A program made the translations under genes and the position numbers. From NCBI GenBank assembly GCA_027587225.1, contig JAPDDQ010000004.1:222251-286250 (forward strand): a stretch of 64,000 nt of DNA. Direction: 5' to 3'. The stretch comes from Solirubrobacter taibaiensis. Its GTDB lineage: Bacteria; Actinomycetota; Thermoleophilia; Solirubrobacterales; Solirubrobacteraceae. Within the stretch, counting starts at the first letter, position 1. The number at the start of each line of letters is the position of its first letter. The notes under the pieces were generated by a model that saw nothing but the letters and a program-made list of their open reading frames with translations, was not told where the DNA came from and ran no database searches. This document shows, in pieces, positions 24,819-64,000 of this stretch.

Positions 24819-27158
24819 TCAGCGCACGCGGAAGGCGCGGCGGTTGCCGTCCTTGGTGGAGAAGCGACCTTCCCTGAAGCCGTTCGCGGTCACCGCGCGC
24901 GTGTAGACCTCGTAGCGGCCGGCCGGGAGCTTGGCGAGGCGCAGGCTCCAGGAACCCTTGCCCGACGCCGACTGCCAGCCCGACGGCGTGCAGGAGTCCG
25001 TCTTGCGGTTCGTGAACTTCTTCCCGCTCAGCCAGCGGCAGCCGCTGCCGAGCTTGCGGACGGCGACCTCCACGCGGGTGAGCTTGATGCCGTTGCGATC
25101 GGCCTTCGTGCCCTTGCCGCCAGTGGCGGAGCCGGAGATGCGTGTGGCGCTGGTGGCGCGCACGCGCGTGTCCCCCACGCCCACCACGCGCGCGGTCAGG
25201 CGGATCGAGTCGTTCTTGGCCACCACGTCCTCGTCGGCCGAACCGCTCTTGACCGTGACCGTCGCCTTCTTGCCGACCTTCGCCGTGCTCTTCGACGACA
25301 CCCATACGTCATCGGAGACGCTCCGCCCCCGCTCGATCGCGTACGGCTTGCTCGCACCTTCGCCGGCCCCATTGGGCACCGAGAACTTCACCGAGCGGCA
25401 CGTCCGCGTCCCGCTGTTGCGCACGCCCACCTCGACCCGGCGCCCACCCTCGTTCGGGATCGTCGACGGCTTCTCCACCGCGCTCACCGCGAGGTCGCAG
25501 AACGAATACACCGCGCGCACGCCGCGCACATCGTTGCTCGCATCCGCGTCCCCGGCGACGCTGATGCTGAACTTCGCCACGTCATCGTCGCGCCGGATCG
25601 TGCTCGACGTGATCGGCACGCCGTTGGTCACGAACTTCGCGCCCGGCTCGATCACCCCGGTGCTCACCGCACGCCCCATTTTGTACGGCGCGGCGACGGT
25701 CACCTCGCCCCCACACGGCCGCTCGCCCTTGTTCTCCACGCTGATCTGCGCCGCGGTCCCCTTGCGGCCCACGAACGTCAGCTCCAGCGGCGTCGGCACA
25801 TCGATTGCGAGGTCGCACTTCTTGTCGGCGTCGAGCAGGATGCGTGTCGTCGCCAGGCCGAGATCGATGGCCGACTGGTTCAGCGTGAGCCCGGAAGCCG
25901 CGACCGCGTTCGAGCCGTCCGCCGCGGCGCCGTTGAGCGAAAGCGCGTTCTGCGCTTCGAGAACGACGTCGCCCTGCGGCGCGGCCGCAAGGTCGCCGTC
26001 GAAGCCGTAGAACGCCGCGGCGGCGAAGTAGTTCGTGCCCTGCGCGATCTGGCTGTCGCCGACGACGACGAGCGTCTCGGGCGGGCCAGCCAGCACGACG
26101 AGGTCGCCACTGCTCGTGTCGATCATGTCGCTGCCGGTGTAGGTCCCGCGAATGTCGAACCGGCGCGTCTGCAGCCCGGAACCGTTGGCCTCCACCCGCG
26201 CGATGAACCCATCACCGTCCGCGGAGGTCATGTTCGCTGTCGCGGACATCCACAGCCGGCCGCGGTGTTCGATCAGCGCGGTGGGCGTGAGCGACAGTCC
26301 GGGGCTCGGCACGACGATCTCCCCGCCGGCACCGAACGCCGGGTCGTCGGTCCCGTCTTCGCGCAGCGCACGAATGACCGGGACTGCCGCGCAACCGGTG
26401 TCGTTGGCGTCAACGCACGACCGGACGAGCACCGCGAGCCCACCGGCCGATCGAAACACCACGTCAGCGGCATCGTCGTTCCAGCCGTTGTCCGCGCGCG
26501 AGATGACGCGGACGCCGTTGGTGCCGAACGACTGCACCGGCGACCCGTCCGACTGTCGCAACGAGACGAACGTGTCCTTGAACGCACCGTTCTTCGTGTA
26601 TCCGGCAACGGCCAGTCGGCCGGTGGCGTCCACCGTGATCCGTGAAACCGCATCGTCACCGATCCCGGACGGCAAGATCTCGATCCCATCGCCCGCGTCG
26701 CCGAAGCTCTGGTCCATCGAGCCATCGGGCATGAGGCCGGCGATGAACGGCTCCAAGTTGCTCGTGCCGCCCGAACTGACGTCGACTTCGCCGACGACGC
26801 GCAGCCTTCCGTCGGGCAGCACCGCGATCCCGCGACCGTAGTCCGTCTTACCGGTGGCGCCGACCGGCAGCAGCAGCTTGCCGTCGCCCGAGAAGCCTGT
26901 GTCGTAGGCGCCGTTGGCGCGGCGCGCGATCACGTACACGCTGATGTCGCCGCTGACCGTCGTCCATCCCACGGTGTATATGCGACCGTCGTGGGTGGCG
27001 ACTCCAGCCGCGCCTTCGTTGGTCGAGTAGTCGGAGCCGAGGTCGTCGCGAAGGACGCCGAAGAAACTGTCGACCTTCAGCGCGGGCGTCAACGTGGCGG
27101 CGTGGGCGGTCGCTGGGGCGAGGAGGAAGAGGAGCGTGGTGAGGAGGAGGCGCTTCAT
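24819..27158 (-). CDS. Secreted delta-60-repeat protein with CARDB-like domains (B')
   Basis: This 779-residue exported protein has the signal peptide MKRLLLTTLLFLLAPATAHA. Residues about 35-400 contain delta-60-type propeller repeats (GRIYTVGWTTVSGDISVYVI; FSGDGKLLLPVG; LPDGRLRVVGEV). Two CARDB/Ig-like segments follow, each opening with a CDLA motif (KCDLAIDVPTPLEL, FCDLAVSAVEKPS) and containing a second cysteine (RPCGGEV, RTCRSVKF). The last ~95 residues form a terminal domain (RKLGSGCRWLSGKKF, then WSLRLAKLPAGRYEVYTRAV). It is the last gene of the operon and a full-length paralogue of the protein at 29430-31652. Its ATG overlaps the preceding lipoprotein stop. The function is unknown; an extracellular binding role is likely. 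Confidence 0.85.
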   Translation of the reverse strand: MKRLLLTTLLFLLAPATAHAATLTPALKVDSFFGVLRDDLGSDYSTNEGAAGVATHDGRIYTVGWTTVSGDISVYVIARRANGAYDTGFSGDGKLLLPVGATGKTDYGRGIAVLPDGRLRVVGEVDVSSGGTSNLEPFIAGLMPDGSMDQSFGDAGDGIEILPSGIGDDAVSRITVDATGRLAVAGYTKNGAFKDTFVSLRQSDGSPVQSFGTNGVRVISRADNGWNDDAADVVFRSAGGLAVLVRSCVDANDTGCAAVPVIRALREDGTDDPAFGAGGEIVVPSPGLSLTPTALIEHRGRLWMSATANMTSADGDGFIARVEANGSGLQTRRFDIRGTYTGSDMIDTSSGDLVVLAGPPETLVVVGDSQIAQGTNYFAAAAFYGFDGDLAAAPQGDVVLEAQNALSLNGAAADGSNAVAASGLTLNQSAIDLGLATTRILLDADKKCDLAIDVPTPLELTFVGRKGTAAQISVENKGERPCGGEVTVAAPYKMGRAVSTGVIEPGAKFVTNGVPITSSTIRRDDDVAKFSISVAGDADASNDVRGVRAVYSFCDLAVSAVEKPSTIPNEGGRRVEVGVRNSGTRTCRSVKFSVPNGAGEGASKPYAIERGRSVSDDVWVSSKSTAKVGKKATVTVKSGSADEDVVAKNDSIRLTARVVGVGDTRVRATSATRISGSATGGKGTKADRNGIKLTRVEVAVRKLGSGCRWLSGKKFTNRKTDSCTPSGWQSASGKGSWSLRLAKLPAGRYEVYTRAVTANGFREGRFSTKDGNRRAFRVR

Positions 27159-28036
27159 CAGGTTTCGGTCTCGCGGAAGGTGCGGTTGAGGCGGGCCTGG
27201 GCTCGGCCGAATTCCTTCTGGGCTTCGGTGAGTTCCTTCAGGCGGGACGTGTAGGCGGTGATGCCGCGCTTGGTGAGGGCGCGCTCGGAGGAGGCCGGGG
27301 CCTGGGTGCTCTTGCGAAAGCGCAGGAGGAGCTTCGCGACGCGGCGGGAGTCCTTGGCGCGGACCGCGGACTGGAGCTGGCGGGACAGGCGGCGGGTGGC
27401 GGCGAGGCGCTTGAGCTGGGACTCGTGGGCGGGCTCGAGCAGCGTGGGGACGTCGAGGCCGTCGAGGCGGCGGGAGACGCGGGCGAGGGTGTCGCCGAAG
27501 CGGTCCAGGGCCTTGGCCTGGGTGCGCGCGGTGCGGGCGCGGCGGAGGTCGCGGCGGAGCGTCTGGCTCGCGCGGTCCAGCGGTTCGAGGGTGGCCGGGG
27601 CGGCGGCCTCGTACTCGACCATGCGCTGGGTCTCGGCGACGAGACCGGCGTCGACGTCGTAGATCTTCAAGAGCCGGTTGTGGACGTCGCGGGCGGCGGG
27701 CGGCGGCGAGACCCCGGCGACGGCGGCGCGGACGCGGCGGACGTCGGCCTCGACGCCCTTCAGCGCGGGGGCGCCGATGGTGGCGCCTTGGGCGTAGCCG
27801 CGGAGGACGGTGTCGGCGCGGACGAGCACGTCCTTGCGCGCGGTCTGGACCTCGTTGACGCGTTCGAGATACGCGCGAACCTCGGCCCGCTCGGGGTCCT
27901 CGCCGCCGCCGCAGCCGGCGGCGAAGAGGGCCGCGGGGAGGAGCGCCGCCGCGAGGAGGGCGCGCGGGCGGACCGCCGCGCGCCGCGGACGGGGCGGGAC
28001 GGACGCGGAGCGGCCGGGTGCGGCCGGACGCGTCAC
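27158..28036 (-). CDS. Helical lipoprotein of unknown function (L)
   Basis: This 292-residue protein starts at GTG 28036. An Arg/Pro-rich N-terminus precedes a hydrophobic helix and lipobox LFAAGC (Cys at about 42), so it is probably anchored in the outer leaflet of the membrane. The mature part is almost entirely charged alpha-helix rich in Arg, Ala and Leu (for example LDRASQTLRRDLRRARTART) and may form a helical bundle or coiled coil. Both ends overlap neighbours: its start shares a base with the A' stop and its stop overlaps the B' start. It has no counterpart in the first A-B cassette. Tethering of the secreted partners is a possible role. Confidence 0.75.
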   Translation of the reverse strand: MTRPAAPGRSASVPPRPRRAAVRPRALLAAALLPAALFAAGCGGGEDPERAEVRAYLERVNEVQTARKDVLVRADTVLRGYAQGATIGAPALKGVEADVRRVRAAVAGVSPPPAARDVHNRLLKIYDVDAGLVAETQRMVEYEAAAPATLEPLDRASQTLRRDLRRARTARTQAKALDRFGDTLARVSRRLDGLDVPTLLEPAHESQLKRLAATRRLSRQLQSAVRAKDSRRVAKLLLRFRKSTQAPASSERALTKRGITAYTSRLKELTEAQKEFGRAQARLNRTFRETET

Positions 28037-29379
28037 TACTTGACCCGCTCCACGGTCGAGACGGAGCCGTCGGCGTGCTTGAAGACCAGCTTCACGAGGC
28101 CCTTGCCCGGGGCGAACCAGGCGGTCCGGGTGCCGGAGCCGAACTTGTGCCCGGCCTGGGTCAGACGCGAGCGGATGGCGACGGCCTTGTATTTCTTGCC
28201 GCGCACGGTCACGGTCTGCGTGCCGAGCAACGTCGTGTTGCCGCTCACGCCGAAGATCGAGAAGTCGCGCGACGTGCGCGAGGAGCGCCAGGTGGTGCCC
28301 GCCTTGGTGCCCGGGCTGGGAATCACGGGGTTGAAGCCGTAGACCATCAGGTCGAAGGGCGTGGTGAAGCGGCGGGACTTGCCGAGCTTCGGGAACTTAC
28401 CGCCCGCGGACTGCGAGGAGCCGCTCAGCAGGGTCACGCCCGAAAGGCGCGAGGCCAGCGCGTAGGCGGCGGCCACGCGCAGCGGCCCGCTGACGTGCTT
28501 GACGTCCACGCGCGACGTGGAGTTCAGGACGTCGCTCACTTCATACGACTGGGTCGACCAGCTCTTCATCCACTTCGAGTTGCGCCAGCGCAGCGTCCCC
28601 TTGTCGCCGCGGTTCAGCGGCAGCAGGTTCTGGTCGGACGGCAGCACCTTGGGCCGGAGGTTCGTCTCCGTCAGGTCGGCCGAGGAGGTCTCACCCGACG
28701 CGTGCTTCAACACGACCCGCACGGGCCCGACGCCACGCACCCAATACACCGTCCGCGTCAGCGTCCCGAACGGGTCGCCGATCGCGCCCGCCTGCGTGAC
28801 CTCAGAATCAACTCGAGCCGCGTCGACGCCCGCGGGGAACGCCGGCACCTTGACCTTCACGTGCCCGACGTACCGGTTCGCCGAAGCGACGTCGTTCGCG
28901 GCGCCGCCCAGTGAGCTCCAGCGCGTCCCCTCGAGCATCGGCTCGGCGAAGACGGGCGAGCGCGTGCCCCAGATGACCATGTACCAGGCCGCGCTCAGCG
29001 ACGAGGCGCAGTCCGTGGCGGACGCGCACAGGATCGGGAACCGCGGCGGCGGCTGGGAGGACTGGTAGTTCGTGTTCACGAGCCCCGTGTCCGTGTGCTG
29101 GAAGTCGATCGTGCCGGCGGACGCGGTGTCCGTGGGCGGCGGATTGACCTCTTCCCACTTGAGCCGGAAGGACGTGCCCGCGCGCGCCGCCAGCGTGTAC
29201 TTCTCGACCCGCGGCGTCGGCTGGTAGGTCGTGTTCGACCAGGCGTACGTCCAGGTCGCGCCGTCCGTGCGCGGGAGCCACTGCTCCGCGGGATCGTCGA
29301 GCGGACCCGCCGCAGCGACGCCAGGGGCCACCAGAACGACCAAGGCCGCGAGGGCAGCAGGTATCGACGTCCTCCACAT
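28036..29379 (-). CDS. Secreted two-module protein with APGxGLVK motif (A')
   Basis: This 447-residue exported protein has a signal peptide ending near GVAAAGPLDDP. The mature protein contains two related halves: one starts at QWLPRTDGATWTYAW and ends VRGVGPVRVVLKHASGE; the second starts near LLPLNRGDKGTLRWRNSKWM and ends FAPGKGLVKLVFKHADGSVSTVE. A cysteine pair lies in PILCASATDC. The closing motif resembles that of TapB/DUF3108-like secreted proteins, whose function is poorly known. It is a full-length paralogue of the protein at 31652-33007. A 50-bp gap separates it from the upstream delta-60 gene, the only gap in the operon. Confidence 0.8.
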   Translation of the reverse strand: MWRTSIPAALAALVVLVAPGVAAAGPLDDPAEQWLPRTDGATWTYAWSNTTYQPTPRVEKYTLAARAGTSFRLKWEEVNPPPTDTASAGTIDFQHTDTGLVNTNYQSSQPPPRFPILCASATDCASSLSAAWYMVIWGTRSPVFAEPMLEGTRWSSLGGAANDVASANRYVGHVKVKVPAFPAGVDAARVDSEVTQAGAIGDPFGTLTRTVYWVRGVGPVRVVLKHASGETSSADLTETNLRPKVLPSDQNLLPLNRGDKGTLRWRNSKWMKSWSTQSYEVSDVLNSTSRVDVKHVSGPLRVAAAYALASRLSGVTLLSGSSQSAGGKFPKLGKSRRFTTPFDLMVYGFNPVIPSPGTKAGTTWRSSRTSRDFSIFGVSGNTTLLGTQTVTVRGKKYKAVAIRSRLTQAGHKFGSGTRTAWFAPGKGLVKLVFKHADGSVSTVERVK

Positions 29380-29429
29380 AGGAGGCCGAATCTAGTGTCG
29401 GAGCGGCGAAAAGCCGCCCCGACATTCGT

Positions 29430-31652
29430 CTAGCGGACCCTGAAGCGGATCAGATTCTTGTCCCCGCGCGTGAAGCGCCCCTCGGCCAGCCCGTTGGCCA
29501 GCACGGCCCGCGTGCGCAGCTCGTAGCGCCCCTTGGGCAGGCGCTCCGCCAGCCGCAGGCTCCAACGCTCTGTTCCCTTGACCGTCACCCACACGGCGTC
29601 GTCGCACTTGCCCGCGGCGTTCTCGTCGACCGTCCGCAGGTCACCGTCGGCGGAGCTCAGCCAGCGGCACTCGGAGCCCAGGCGGCGGATCGAGATCTGC
29701 ACGCGGCGCACCCGCAATGTCCGCGCGGAGACACCCACGGCGGCACCGCGCGAAGCGCGGCCGCTGAAGGAGATCCCCCGCAGCGGCGTGCGCGCGTTGG
29801 TGTCACCGGGCCGGACGACCACCGGCGTGGCGCTCGCCACGTCGTTCGCCGCCGCCACGTCCGCGAGATCGACGACGCGGAACGTGAGCGGAGCGCGCGT
29901 GCCCGTCTTGAGCCCGCGCAGAACCCCGACCGCGATCTCGTCCTCGACCGACTTGCCGGGCAGGACGGTGTACGGGAGCACCGTACCGGAGCGGATGCCG
30001 GGCGCGCGCGTGATCACCTGCGCGGCGCGGCACGGCGCCGTGCCGACGTTACGGACCGTGAACGCGAACCGCCGCGAGCCCTCCGTGCCGATCACCGGCG
30101 GCGCCTCAAGCACGCTCAACGCCAGGTCGCAGAAGGAGAACACCGCGCGCAGGCGCACGGCGTTGTCGCCCAGCGCCGAGTCGCCCACCGCGGACAAAGT
30201 GAGCTCCAGCGTCGCGTCGTTCGGGAGCGCGGCGCCGTACCCGAGCGACAGGGTCCGCGTCGTGCTCTCGCCCGGCAGGAGCCGGCCGACGTCCGCGTTC
30301 CCGCCCGCGAGCCCCCACGGAGCCGGGATGTTGATCGCGCCCGAGCAAGGCCGGCGACCGTTGTTGGTCACGCGCAGCGTCACGTCGCTCGCCGCCGTGC
30401 CGCGCATCAGCAGTTCGACCGGAGAGACGATCGCGAGCGCGAGATCGCAGCGCTTCTCAGCGTCGATCAGCACGCGCGCCATCCCGAGGCTGTTGTCGGT
30501 GGTGCTGCCGTCCAGCAGCGCGCCCGCGGCCACCACGGCACCGGCCGAGCCGGCGAGGCCCGCGGCGGTGCCGGTGTGCCCGACGACCGGCAGCACGAGG
30601 TCCGTGTAGGCCAGCGTGCTCAGGGCGCCCTCCAGCCCGTTGAACGCCGCCAGCGCCCACTGCGGCCCACGATCGACCTCCGAGGCGCCGCTCACCACGA
30701 GCGTGTCGGGATCACCCGGGACGACCGCGAGGTTGAGCCCGCGGCCGATGATCTGCTGACCGGGCGAGAACACCGAGCCGCGCATGTCGAACCGGCGCGT
30801 CTCGAACCCGCTGCCGGCGCCGTCCAGCCGCGCCAGGAACGCGTCGGAGTCGCCGGCGACGACGGTCGTCCCCGTGACCCAGAACATCCCGCCGTAGGCC
30901 AGCAGCGCGCGGGGCTCCACCGACGTCGCGCCCGGCACCGTGACCTCGGTGTCGAACCCGCCGACAGCCCGCACGACGGCGCCGGTCGGCGTCTTGATCG
31001 CCAGCACCGGTCCGGCACCGCCCCAGGTGACGTCCACGGCCTCGTCCACGGCGCTCGGCGCGCGGTCGATGACGGTGGTCACGCCATCCACCCGGACAAA
31101 GGAGTCGTTGCCCGTGCGACCGGCGACCGCGATCCGTCCGTCCGGCCCCAGCGCGAGCGCGTTCGGGTAGTCGTTGGCGGCGCCGGCGTCGAAGTGGACG
31201 GTCGTGAAGTCCGGGTCGTCCGAGCCGTCCGCGCGCAGGCCATAGACCGACACGTCATACGCCGGCGGGCCCGAGGAGGCGCGGTCCTCGCGGACCAGCA
31301 GGCGCAGGCGCCCGTCCGGGAGCACCACGAGATCCGTCACCGCCGACGCGCGGCCGGACGGGACGAACAGCCAGCCCTCACCGCCGAACGAGGTGTCCAG
31401 CGACCCGTCTGCGCGCCGCGCGACCACCAACGCGGTGGTCCCGCTGTAGCCCGCGGCGTACGACCGTCCGCGGTCGGCGTCCACGGCCGCGGCCAGCGCG
31501 ACGTCCGCGACGATGCCCGGGTTCTGGTCGTACTGCGAGATGCCCTGGAACGCGAACGTCGTGTCCGCGGTCAAGGATGGCGGCTGGATCTGCGCCGCCG
31601 CCGGCGCGGCGCTCACGCCCAGCAGCACGGTGGCCAACGCGAGCGCACGCAT
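29430..31652 (-). CDS. Secreted delta-60-repeat protein with CARDB-like domains (B)
   Basis: This 740-residue exported protein starts at ATG 31652, inside the A stop codon, with signal peptide MRALALATVLLGVSAAPAAA. An open frame continuing upstream overlaps gene A and is not used. Delta-60-type repeats occupy about 35-380 (SLDTSFGGEGWLFVPSG, VLPDGRLRLLVRED, LGPDGRIAVAGRTG). Two CDLA-type Ig/CARDB segments follow (RCDLALAIVSPVELL; FCDLALSVLEAPPV), and then the terminal domain (RRLGSECRWLSSADG, WSLRLAERLPKGRYELRTRA). It matches B' in domain order and in most cysteine positions. It is likely secreted together with A and the giant protein. Confidence 0.85.
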   Translation of the reverse strand: MRALALATVLLGVSAAPAAAQIQPPSLTADTTFAFQGISQYDQNPGIVADVALAAAVDADRGRSYAAGYSGTTALVVARRADGSLDTSFGGEGWLFVPSGRASAVTDLVVLPDGRLRLLVREDRASSGPPAYDVSVYGLRADGSDDPDFTTVHFDAGAANDYPNALALGPDGRIAVAGRTGNDSFVRVDGVTTVIDRAPSAVDEAVDVTWGGAGPVLAIKTPTGAVVRAVGGFDTEVTVPGATSVEPRALLAYGGMFWVTGTTVVAGDSDAFLARLDGAGSGFETRRFDMRGSVFSPGQQIIGRGLNLAVVPGDPDTLVVSGASEVDRGPQWALAAFNGLEGALSTLAYTDLVLPVVGHTGTAAGLAGSAGAVVAAGALLDGSTTDNSLGMARVLIDAEKRCDLALAIVSPVELLMRGTAASDVTLRVTNNGRRPCSGAINIPAPWGLAGGNADVGRLLPGESTTRTLSLGYGAALPNDATLELTLSAVGDSALGDNAVRLRAVFSFCDLALSVLEAPPVIGTEGSRRFAFTVRNVGTAPCRAAQVITRAPGIRSGTVLPYTVLPGKSVEDEIAVGVLRGLKTGTRAPLTFRVVDLADVAAANDVASATPVVVRPGDTNARTPLRGISFSGRASRGAAVGVSARTLRVRRVQISIRRLGSECRWLSSADGDLRTVDENAAGKCDDAVWVTVKGTERWSLRLAERLPKGRYELRTRAVLANGLAEGRFTRGDKNLIRFRVR

Positions 31653-33003
31653 CAGCTCGTCTTCTCCACGGTGGACGTGCTGCCGTCCGAGTGCCGGAAC
31701 GTGATCTTCACCAGGCCGACGCCGGGCGCGAAGTACATCGTGCGCGTGCCCGACCCGAACGCGTGGTTGGCCTGGCGCAGCTTCGAGCGGATCGCGACCG
31801 TGTTGCGGAAGCGGCCCGCCGGGACGCGGATCGTGCGCGGCCTGAGCACCGTGGAGTCGCCGGTCACGCCGTAGACGGCGAAGTCGGCCGACTCGCGCGA
31901 GGAGCGCCACGCCTGGCCGGTGGCCGCGTAGGCGGGGAACACCGGGTTGAAGCCGTAGGACATGAAGTCCAGCGGGGTCACGAACCGCGCGCGGCCCTTC
32001 GGCCCCTTGGCCGGGCCGAGCTCGGGCAGCCGGGAGCTCGTGTTCGCCCGCCGCAACGACGTGGTGATGTTGGTGAGCCCGCCCAGCCGGTTCGAGAACA
32101 CGTAGCTGGCGTTGACGTCGATCGGGCCCTTGGTGTCGAGCACGTTCACGCGCGCCGTGTTGTTCGACGCGGCCGCGACCGTGAGCCGCTGCTCGGACCA
32201 GCGCTTCATGTGCTTGGAGTTGCGCCAGCGGTACGACGACTCCGAGCCCAGCGCGAGTGGCAGCAGGTTCGCGTCGCTCGGGAGCGGCAGCGGAGCGAGG
32301 TTCGTCGACTGCAGCTGCGCGTAGCTCGCCTCACCCGACGTGTGCTGGAAGAGCACCTTGACGGGACCGACGCCGTACACCCACCAGACCGTGCGCAGAC
32401 CGGAGCCGAACGGGTCGCCCAGCGCGCCCGCCTGCGTGATCACGGATTCGATCTTGGCCGCCTTGACCGGCGCCGGGAAGGCCGGGACGCTGATGTCCAC
32501 GACGCCGCGGTAGCGGTTGGACGCCGTCACGTCGTTGGTGGAGCCACCGACGGAGTTCCACGTCGTGCCCTGCACGAGCGGCTCGGCCAGCACGGGCGAG
32601 CGCGTGCCCCACAGCACCTGGAACAGCGTGCCCGCAAGCGTGTTCGAGCAGCGCGCCGCGGTCCCGCACAGGACGGGGAACTGCGGCGGCACCGGCGTCG
32701 ACTGGAAGTTCGTGTTGATCAAGCCGGCGTCCGTGTGGCGGAAGTCGGCGAAGCCGTTCGCGGGGCTCTCGTCCGCGCGCAGCATGAACTCCTCCCACGC
32801 GACGCGGAAGCCCGTGCCCGTGCGCGCCGTCACCGCGTAGCGCTCCGAGCGCGGCGGCGAGTAGGCGGAGTTGCCCCACTGGTACACCCAGGTGGCGCCG
32901 TCGCTGCGCGGCAGCCACTGGGCGGATGGGTCATCGAGGCCGGCGGCTTGCGCGGGCGCCGCCTGGCACACCACGAGGGCCGCCGCGAGTGCGATCAATC
33001 GCT

Positions 33004-33007
<4 letters not shown>
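31652..33007 (-). CDS. Secreted two-module protein with APGVGLVK motif (A)
   Basis: This 451-residue exported protein starts at GTG 33007, which overlaps the giant-gene stop (GTGA). Its signal peptide is MKRLIALAAALVVCQAAPAQA. The two halves are homologous: the first runs from QWLPRSDGATWVYQWGNS to WWVYGVGPVKVLFQHTSGEA, the second from LLPLALGSESSYRWRNSKHM to YFAPGVGLVKITFRHSDGS. A cysteine pair is found in PVLCGTAARC, as in A'. No catalytic motif is visible. Translational coupling to the giant gene argues for a partner, chaperone or co-secreted surface component. Confidence 0.82.

Positions 33008-64000
<30,993 letters not shown>

Overview
The window is uniformly G+C-rich, with dense coding and many GTG/TTG starts. 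Its gene content includes an F420-type luciferase-like oxidoreductase, a wax-ester synthase/DGAT, an IclR regulator next to RidA, delta-60 repeat proteins, and secreted proteins ending in a shared C-terminal domain. Together these point to an actinomycete, most likely a Solirubrobacterales-like member of the Thermoleophilia. That placement is inferred from gene content; there is no rRNA or other marker here.

Positions 1-24.8 kb are an ordinary chromosomal neighbourhood of small operons: a VTT-domain membrane protein behind ispH, a PLP decarboxylase, a secreted phosphodiester glycosidase/metallophosphatase fusion, and a tight APC permease / acyl-CoA dehydrogenase / M28 glutaminyl-cyclase-like lipoprotein operon. 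These are followed by the LLM oxidoreductase, a TauE-like permease, WS/DGAT, a cold-shock protein, two divergent secreted proteins (one a GH78-like rhamnosidase), divergent ridA/iclR with a palindrome over the iclR start, a SufT-like protein, a STAS protein, and an fxsA / lipocalin-like / HAD operon. Three secreted proteins (2967-6605, 13968-16277, 16427-19495) end in the same domain of about 115 residues.

Positions 24.8-64 kb are one minus-strand transcription unit read from right to left. It begins beyond the right edge with a single open frame of at least 10,331 codons, a protein of roughly a megadalton. The protein has about thirty copies of a 90-120-residue beta repeat interrupted by two integrin-like propellers, then eight Ig-like modules, a second beta-rich array, RTX-type calcium-binding repeats, a Pro-rich linker and a histone-H1-like Lys/Ala tail. 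Its stop overlaps the start of a secreted protein (A). A overlaps a delta-60 protein (B), and after a short gap the paralogues follow as A', a lipoprotein (L), and B', again with overlapping stop and start codons. This giant-protein operon with two duplicated secreted-partner cassettes is the most interesting part of the window and looks like a cell-surface or matrix system of unknown function.

No tRNA, rRNA, CRISPR array, insertion sequence or integrase was recognised. No gene-free stretch exceeds 300 bases; the longest are 16278-16426 and 13590-13718.
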